Positions 58,205 to 64,000 of a stretch of DNA of 64,000 bases are shown here, in pieces. Origin of the DNA: Psoroptes ovis (Eukaryota; Arthropoda; Arachnida; Sarcoptiformes; Psoroptidae); contig PQWQ01000003.1 of assembly GCA_002943765.1 (NCBI GenBank), positions 4,091,501 through 4,155,500 on the forward strand. The letters run 5' to 3'. Positions within the stretch are counted from its first letter, which is position 1. Each line of letters opens with the position of its first letter. The notes under the pieces are model-generated. The model ran no database searches and was not told the DNA's origin. It was given only the letters and a program-made list of their open reading frames with translations. The translations under genes and the position numbers were made by a program.

Positions 58205-60328
58205 TCAACCAAATTTAAATTTATTAAAAAAATGTCCAATATGACTCAATGGTCCACCGACAGCATTTTTCTCTGTTTCAGGATTTTTAAGATATTCAGG
58301 AATCGGTGCTTGACCAGGTTTAACGTTGACCGGTGGATAAATGTAACCCTTGATTAGATCAGCACCTTTTTCACCAATCATTATAATAGGTGCATTTGTA
58401 TTGCCCGATACAATTTGTGGCATTATTGATCCATCAATTACTCGTAATCCTTTTACACCGTATACACGTAATTGTGGATCGACCACGGCCATCGGATCAT
58501 CTGGTGGACCCATTTTAGCAGTACCGACTGGATGATAGATGGTGGCCGAAAATGATCGTGTCAAACATTCCATATATTCATCACTATATGTCACGTATTT
58601 TTCACATCCATACCATTTTCGTGACCAAGGTCTTACGTTGAATTTTTGAAACGGTTTCGATAATGCCATTTCAACGCTCAATTTTAATGATTCAACCAAC
58701 ACTTTAACATCGTATGGATCTTTGAAATCTGAAATTTTTGAAAATTTTCACGATTAGCCAGTTTTAGCAATTTTTAACTTTGTCTCACTTACAATTTGGC
58801 TGAATTATTGGTTGATCATATGGATTCGATGAACGTAGCTTCATCCAACCAATTGAACGTGGTCGAAGCAGCACTGGATAATAAGCAAATGAATCATCGA
58901 AAATATATGGCTCATAAACATGTTGAAATAGTTCATTTTTCAAATTCATAGCCTTTCGGACAGATTCACCACCATCCGAAGATGGACATGATGGTATGAA
59001 ATGCAGTTCAACATCTGGCCAATCATCACTGGCATTTGCATATTTAGTACTGATGAAACCCAATCCATCCAAGCCACCCAGCATAGTTAAAGGACCAATA
59101 CCCAAAGTGACCCATTGAGTGAATGATTTGGCAACATACATTCGTGGTTGAATGACCGATACTGGTGAATCAATATGAAATTGCATTCCGCCGACACCAA
59201 TATGATCTTGGAGATTTTGACCAACACCAGGCAAATCAGATATGACTGGAATACCGAGTTGTTCCAAATCCCAACGTGGTCCAATACCTGACAGCATAAG
59301 CAGTTGAGGTGAATTGATGGAGCCGGCTGATAAAATGATTTCTCTCCGCGCATACACGACATAATCTAATCCTTTACGATCAAATTTCACTGCGATCGCA
59401 CGTTTGTGTTCGTTGAACAGAACCCGGGTCACGTGGGCATAAATGACTGTATGAAAATTTTCCCTGTGCCGGAAATCTCGGATGAATGCTTTGGCTGTCG
59501 AACAACGAGCTCCTCGACGAACTGTACCTTGTGGTATGGCAAAGCCAGTCTGGCGAGGACCATTGATATCAATGTTTGGAAAACCAAACAATTTACCAGC
59601 TTCAAGAAATGCACCGCCGATGGCTGTTGTGTAATGGGTCGTCGAAACAGTTAATGGTCCATTGTAGCCTGTACGGATGTATTAAAGACTTGTGGCTGTT
59701 TGTGATCATAGAAATAATCAAAACACCTTACCATGGTAACCATTTTTCAAAATAGCCGGATCTCGGTTATCTTCAGATTTAATGAAATAATAGAAAACAT
59801 CTTTCCATCCCCAACCATAATTACCCCATTGTTCCCAGAGATCATAATCTTTATAATTACCACGAACATATAGCATATAATTGATCGTCGAACAACCGCC
59901 TAAAATTTTACCCCTGGGCCAATTCGACCGATGTTCTTTCATTCCTTGACAAGCATATTTTTGTGGTTCAGTCTTGTATTGCCAATCATATTCCGAAAGC
60001 TGTAACCGGGCAGCTAAAACTGGAATTTCCGATTGATAAATTTCGTGACCACCAGCTTCCAACAGTAGTACCATGACACGAGGATCTTCCGATAGACGAT
60101 TAGCTACGACAGCACCGGCTGAACCAGCTCCAACTGGGCCCAACGTCATTCAATTAATTCTAATCATAATTCACTTATTCAAGACTTACCGACAATATAA
60201 TCATATTCACGGAGAAAATCTTCCCGAACAAAAGGGGTTTCATGACGGATCCTATGCATATACATAAACATAAATGCTGGTAACAGCGCTGGTAGCGCTG
60301 CATTCAATTTCAATAGACTAGTTAACAT
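58205..60328 (-). CDS. GMC oxidoreductase (glucose dehydrogenase-like)
   Basis: Four exons (60190-60328, 59732-60133, 58793-59668, 58205-58728) give about 600 residues. Residues 1-30 form a signal or membrane segment (LPALLPAFMFMYM). The FAD dinucleotide motif is DYIVVGAGSAGAVVANRL, then LLLEAGG, then the GGCSTINYMLYVRG substrate-region motif. The second GMC signature is SAGSINSPQLLMLSGIGP. The C-terminal catalytic His is in YHPVGTAKMG and the partner Asn in SGNTNAPIIMIGEKGADLI. The family oxidises alcohols or sugars with FAD; arthropod members act in cuticle, immunity or ecdysteroid metabolism. The substrate is not predictable from this sequence. It is next to a GM2-activator-like gene, with no evident functional link. 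Confidence 0.93.
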
Positions 60329-62989
60329 GGCTTGTGGTGTTGATGGATGATACGTTGATACTCAACAACAACAACAACAACAAAACGAAACGAAGATAAT
60401 AAATCACTAATCAAAATAAATTATTCAGATGATATTCGTTGGTGGGTTGATATTGACTACGACATTATTTTTCGAACACGGAAATAAACTAAATATCACG
60501 ATTCGAATTTGGTTATTTGAGCAATGGATTCGAATTCGATTTAAATTAAGATTAAATGTGAAATGAAATGATGATCGATGATCGATGAAAGTGAAATTCA
60601 AATCAAACACTGATAACTTTCTAATGGTTAATGCATTGGTCGTAACCCAAAGATGATCAAAAGATAGTCATCGAATGGATGGATGGATGGATGCACGGAC
60701 AATGATCAACAGGTGGTTGGTGGTGAAGAGAGAGAGGGAGAGACAATGAATTTCACTTTCGACTCTTAGCCATTTTTTCGGGTTGTTGGTTGGTTGGTGC
60801 TTGGTATCAATTGTCAGCATCAGCATCAGCATCAAGCAGCATCGTTTATTCGGTTCTCTTCACGAACCGACTCGAAAATGTCCAAATTATCTTTCAAATT
60901 ATATTTGGGCCAAACTTTCTCTTAAATTGAAAATAATAATTATCGTTGGTTTTGTTGGTGAGGTTAGTACACAGTGATTACTTGTTTTTTTTAACAGGTT
61001 ACAGGTTTACAACATCCATTTCATTTCATTTGATTAAATACATCTAATTTAAGCACCATTTTTTGAAAGATGACGATGACGATGGATGATGGCTACGTGA
61101 GTTTCGACGCTGGTCAACAGCTAATCAAGATTTTGTAGTGATGAACTCTCTTGAATTATTATTGAGGTTGTCCGGAAAGTTATGGCCGATTTTTATGCAG
61201 CAACTATTCGATTAAGCGGAATGAACTTTTCGGACAACCTAATATTTTAAAAGATGCCAAAGATACGACCGTGATTATGATCATGTAGGTCGCACTTTGG
61301 GTAAGAAATGGAAATCTTATTTAGTCAAAGTAAATGAGAATCATTTGGCTGCATTTTTCTGTGTGAATTTCTTAAGATTTCAGAAATTCATTTCGTTTTC
61401 ATTATGATAATTGAAATTGACAAAACCATGATTTGTTAAATGACCAGAAAAAATGTTCAAGAAATGCCTGTTCGCAACAGGTGTCTTTTGCTTTGTTCTT
61501 CACAGATGTGTGTGTTTACCATTGTCAAGTCATACAATTGTCAAATCATTCAAACCAATGAAAACCATTGTCAAACCATTGAAAAAATACTGTATTCAAT
61601 TCAATGAAATTTTGTCTTCCATTCATTCATTCAATTGAAGCGATAATTGTATTCAAATTACGTTGATTTCATTCATTCATTCATTCATTCAATTGTTCAC
61701 CATTATTTCTTCAACTGTTCAATTTCAATTGTCGGTTATGTTGTCCGTAATGTCGATGTTTGTTGTCCGTTTCAATTTCAATTTCAAACAATTTGAATTG
61801 AATACAATACAATGTGTATGGCGACAATTTGGCTTGAAGTTACATTTCCCCAAATACCGGACATGTTTCGTTGCTGCCATCCGATATGTATGGTGTCATT
61901 TGTTTATTCGAATGAATCTGAAATTGATTCGAAAACTTGTCAAAATCAAAAAACTTGTCAAAATTCAAATTCTTGTCATTTTTCTATTAATCAATGATTA
62001 TCAGCGATTATTCGGGTCATCATCATTGAATGCCATGTCATTTTTTGATGCATGTCATTTGGATGCCTGTCAATCAACTAATCTTTGGTCAATCTATGAA
62101 TAATCTTTGATTTATCTTTAAATAATCTTTGAATCTTAAGTTTCAAATGTAAATTTTCGATATTTGAATTGATAATGGAGCATTCGTCCATCATCGATCA
62201 TAATCGTTAATGATCGTTGATGATTATCACCGGTCTAAGGCTGTGATTGTATGCGTATCATCAGGCTTATAATTTGCGAATCTAGATCAAAATTTAGGTG
62301 AAACCTAATCCCTAAATAATAACCGTCACCAAAACATTGCCAATCATCGTTTAGCCACCCTCGATTGTCATATTGTCATAATCATGATTTAAGATTTTTA
62401 AAATTAGAATCAAATATTTCAAAATGGATTTCATAGTTGAATCATTATTTAAGTAAATAACATGACAATCAAATGACATATTTGATGCTTTGAGATTATC
62501 GTTATGAGTGGAAATTGACAGATTTCAATCAATGTATTGTATTGCTTTATTTGTGATTCATTTCTGATTCATTTTCTTTTATTGATCCACCTGTGATTGA
62601 TTTCATAGGTCCATTATGACCTAGTTTTTCGGGGTTTAAGAATTGAAATTTTGATCAAACCCAAAACCCAAGTTTTTTTTTCAATTTAAATGGATGATTT
62701 TCAAATGATTTCAATTGTTTACCAATTGCAATAGCACAGCTAATCTTAAGATGTCATCGATACATTTGTCATCTCAATACATTTGTTATCAATGATAATC
62801 AATGAATGTCGAGTGTTTTGCATTGATAGGTTGATGGATTTGGAAAATATTGAAATTTGAAATTTCCAAATATAAATATATGGCAATCATTAATGATATT
62901 TATGGCAACTCGTTTTCAATAATTTTTCAAATTATTAAGGTTTATAGTTTATTGTTTATTGAAAAAAAACAAATAAATTTCAATTGAAA
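60329..62989. other. Divergent intergenic region of 2.7 kb
   Basis: Between the GMC start (minus) and GM2-activator-like start (plus). It holds MITE copy E (61160-61245), CAACAA and GGATG repeats, and triplets of a TTGTCAAA motif (61930-61985). ORFs at 61453-61638 and 61663-62103 look like translations of repeats and are not believed. Confidence 0.5.
61160..61245. mobile_element. Mariner-like MITE, copy E
   Basis: About 86 bp. The left end reads TTGAGGTTGTCCGGAAAGTT, and the right end, inverted, AACTTTTCGGACAACCTAATA. Its interior matches copy C well, including GATTAAGCGGAATGAAC. Confidence 0.72.
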
Positions 62990-63663
62990 ATGATTTCCAT
63001 ACAATCAATATTACTGCTGATGATATTGACAAGAATTTCCGCTACAGCCTACGGCCAATCTGATGATTTTCATTGGTCAAATTGTGGTGGTGATAGTTCA
63101 GCTGTTCATTTCAATCGGCTAGATATTGATCCTAAACCATTGGTACTGGAGGAAACAAATGAATTATTTCTAACAGCTGATGTTGATGTACGAGCAAATA
63201 TCGATTGTCAAGCAGAAATCCAAGTTCAAATAAATAAAACTATCAATTTTGGCAGCGAATTATTGAATATAACATTACCATGTGTACAACAAACACTTGG
63301 ATCATGTAAATTTGCACTGGGTGATGCATTCAATTCATGGTATAAGGATCTAATTTGTCCATTTTTCCAACAACAAAATCTTCCTTGTCATTGTCCAGTG
63401 AAATCGGGTAAATTTACCCTCGAACATGGCCGTATAACAGTACCGTTTGATCAATTTAAAGGTTTTCTAGCATTGATGGCATCCGTAAGTTATGCATATT
63501 GCGAGTTATACCTATGAAATCCATGATAATTCTTTTATTTCAACGGTCATAGGGAGATTACAATGCATTGTTTACGATCCATGATATTGGCCATTCGGGT
63601 AAAGGTGATAATTTATTAGCTTGTCTACGTTTACATGCCCGATTAGTGAATAAATCGACTTAA
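62990..63663 (+). CDS. GM2-activator-like secreted ML-domain protein
   Basis: Two exons, 62990-63484 and 63553-63663, give 201 residues. The signal peptide covers about residues 1-20 (MISIQSILLLMILTRISATA). The rest follows the GM2 ganglioside activator branch of ML-domain lipid-binding proteins: FHWSNCGG at the start, LGSCKFALGD, CPFFQQQ...CHCPVKSG in the middle and GDYNALFTIHD...LLACLRLHARLV at the end. In vertebrates GM2A lifts GM2 ganglioside for hexosaminidase in lysosomes; in arthropods related ML proteins are secreted lipid binders. The ligand is unknown here. Mites are known to carry ML-domain allergens of another branch (Der p 2, NPC2-like); this is not one of those by its sequence. 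Confidence 0.85.
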
Positions 63664-64000
63664 CCCGACCTAACCTAACCCGCTTGACCTAATAGATTTG
63701 ACCTAAAACAAAGCAAAAAATGCCACCACCACCAATCATCATTAAATTGATCCATTTGTATTGTCACGAAAACATTTTACCATTTCACCATTTCCATGTA
63801 CTCATTCAATTATAAGATCTTCGATTGATGATAATTCGATCTAAATGATCGAAAATGACCAGAAAACGATCAGAAAATGGTCGAAAAAATTTCCCCGGTC
63901 AAAATTATCCCACCTTACTACGCCAGTTGTCCCGAATGGCTTCTTAATTCGAGAAATTTCAATCAATCCGACAGATTTGATTCGATTTTCACATTTTAGC
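63664..64000. other. 3' flank of the GM2-activator-like gene
   Basis: A short CCTAA-rich stretch (63661-63707) follows the stop codon directly. The rest is AT-rich with no gene visible before the window ends. Confidence 0.5.

Noticed and set aside
61663..62103. 146-codon plus-strand ORF
   Set aside because: It begins in ATTC repeats and continues through a TTGTCAAA triplet repeat; hydrophobic content looks repeat-derived and no family was recognised.

Overview
The window is a stretch of animal nuclear DNA. The organism is most likely a mite of the Dermatophagoides (house dust mite) type. That is an inference from three things: very AT-rich DNA, tiny 50-100 bp introns in closely packed genes, and arthropod-type proteins (a prd/gsb-like Pax3/7 gene, pelle, a CLIP serine protease, a GMC oxidoreductase, a Reeler defence protein). 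TTAGG, the arthropod telomere motif, is also embedded in a local minisatellite. There are no bacterial operons, CRISPR arrays or viral genes.

Left part (1-17.5 kb): two tandem minus-strand genes encode related six-cysteine secreted or membrane proteins that I do not recognise. Then come a short Nuf2-like gene (+), a long EF-hand/PP1-like pseudophosphatase (+), a kinesin-13 (-), a possible 47-residue membrane microprotein (-), the Wee/Myt1 inhibitory CDK1 kinase (-) and, head to head with it, a small single-span membrane protein (+).

Middle (17.5-39.4 kb): a Pax3/7 (paired/gooseberry) gene with a 3 kb upstream region and a 2.9 kb intron. Next are Asterix/WDR83OS (+), farnesyl diphosphate synthase with a mitochondrial-type presequence (-), a doubtful small membrane protein (+), a Reeler-domain defence protein (-), cyclin H (+) meeting pelle/IRAK kinase (-) tail to tail 12 bp apart, a four-span membrane protein (-) and cullin-1 (-).

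Right part (39.4-64 kb): a small Ser/Lys-rich ORF (+), a CLIP-domain trypsin-like protease (-), RPA3 (+), a multi-span membrane protein (+), an SLC9B/NHA cation-proton antiporter (+), a 38 bp minisatellite, DNA polymerase theta (+, helicase and polymerase spliced into one reading frame), a TSSK-like kinase (-), a GMC oxidoreductase (-) and a GM2-activator-like lipid-binding protein (+).

Five copies of an approximately 80-90 bp palindromic, mariner-like MITE are scattered in gene flanks. Several genes share a cell-cycle or DNA-maintenance theme (Nuf2-like, kinesin-13, Myt1, cyclin H, cullin-1, RPA3, POLQ), but they are independent transcription units. Exon boundaries below were read by eye from GT/AG sites and frame continuity. 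No transcript evidence was available, so untranslated ends are not mapped.
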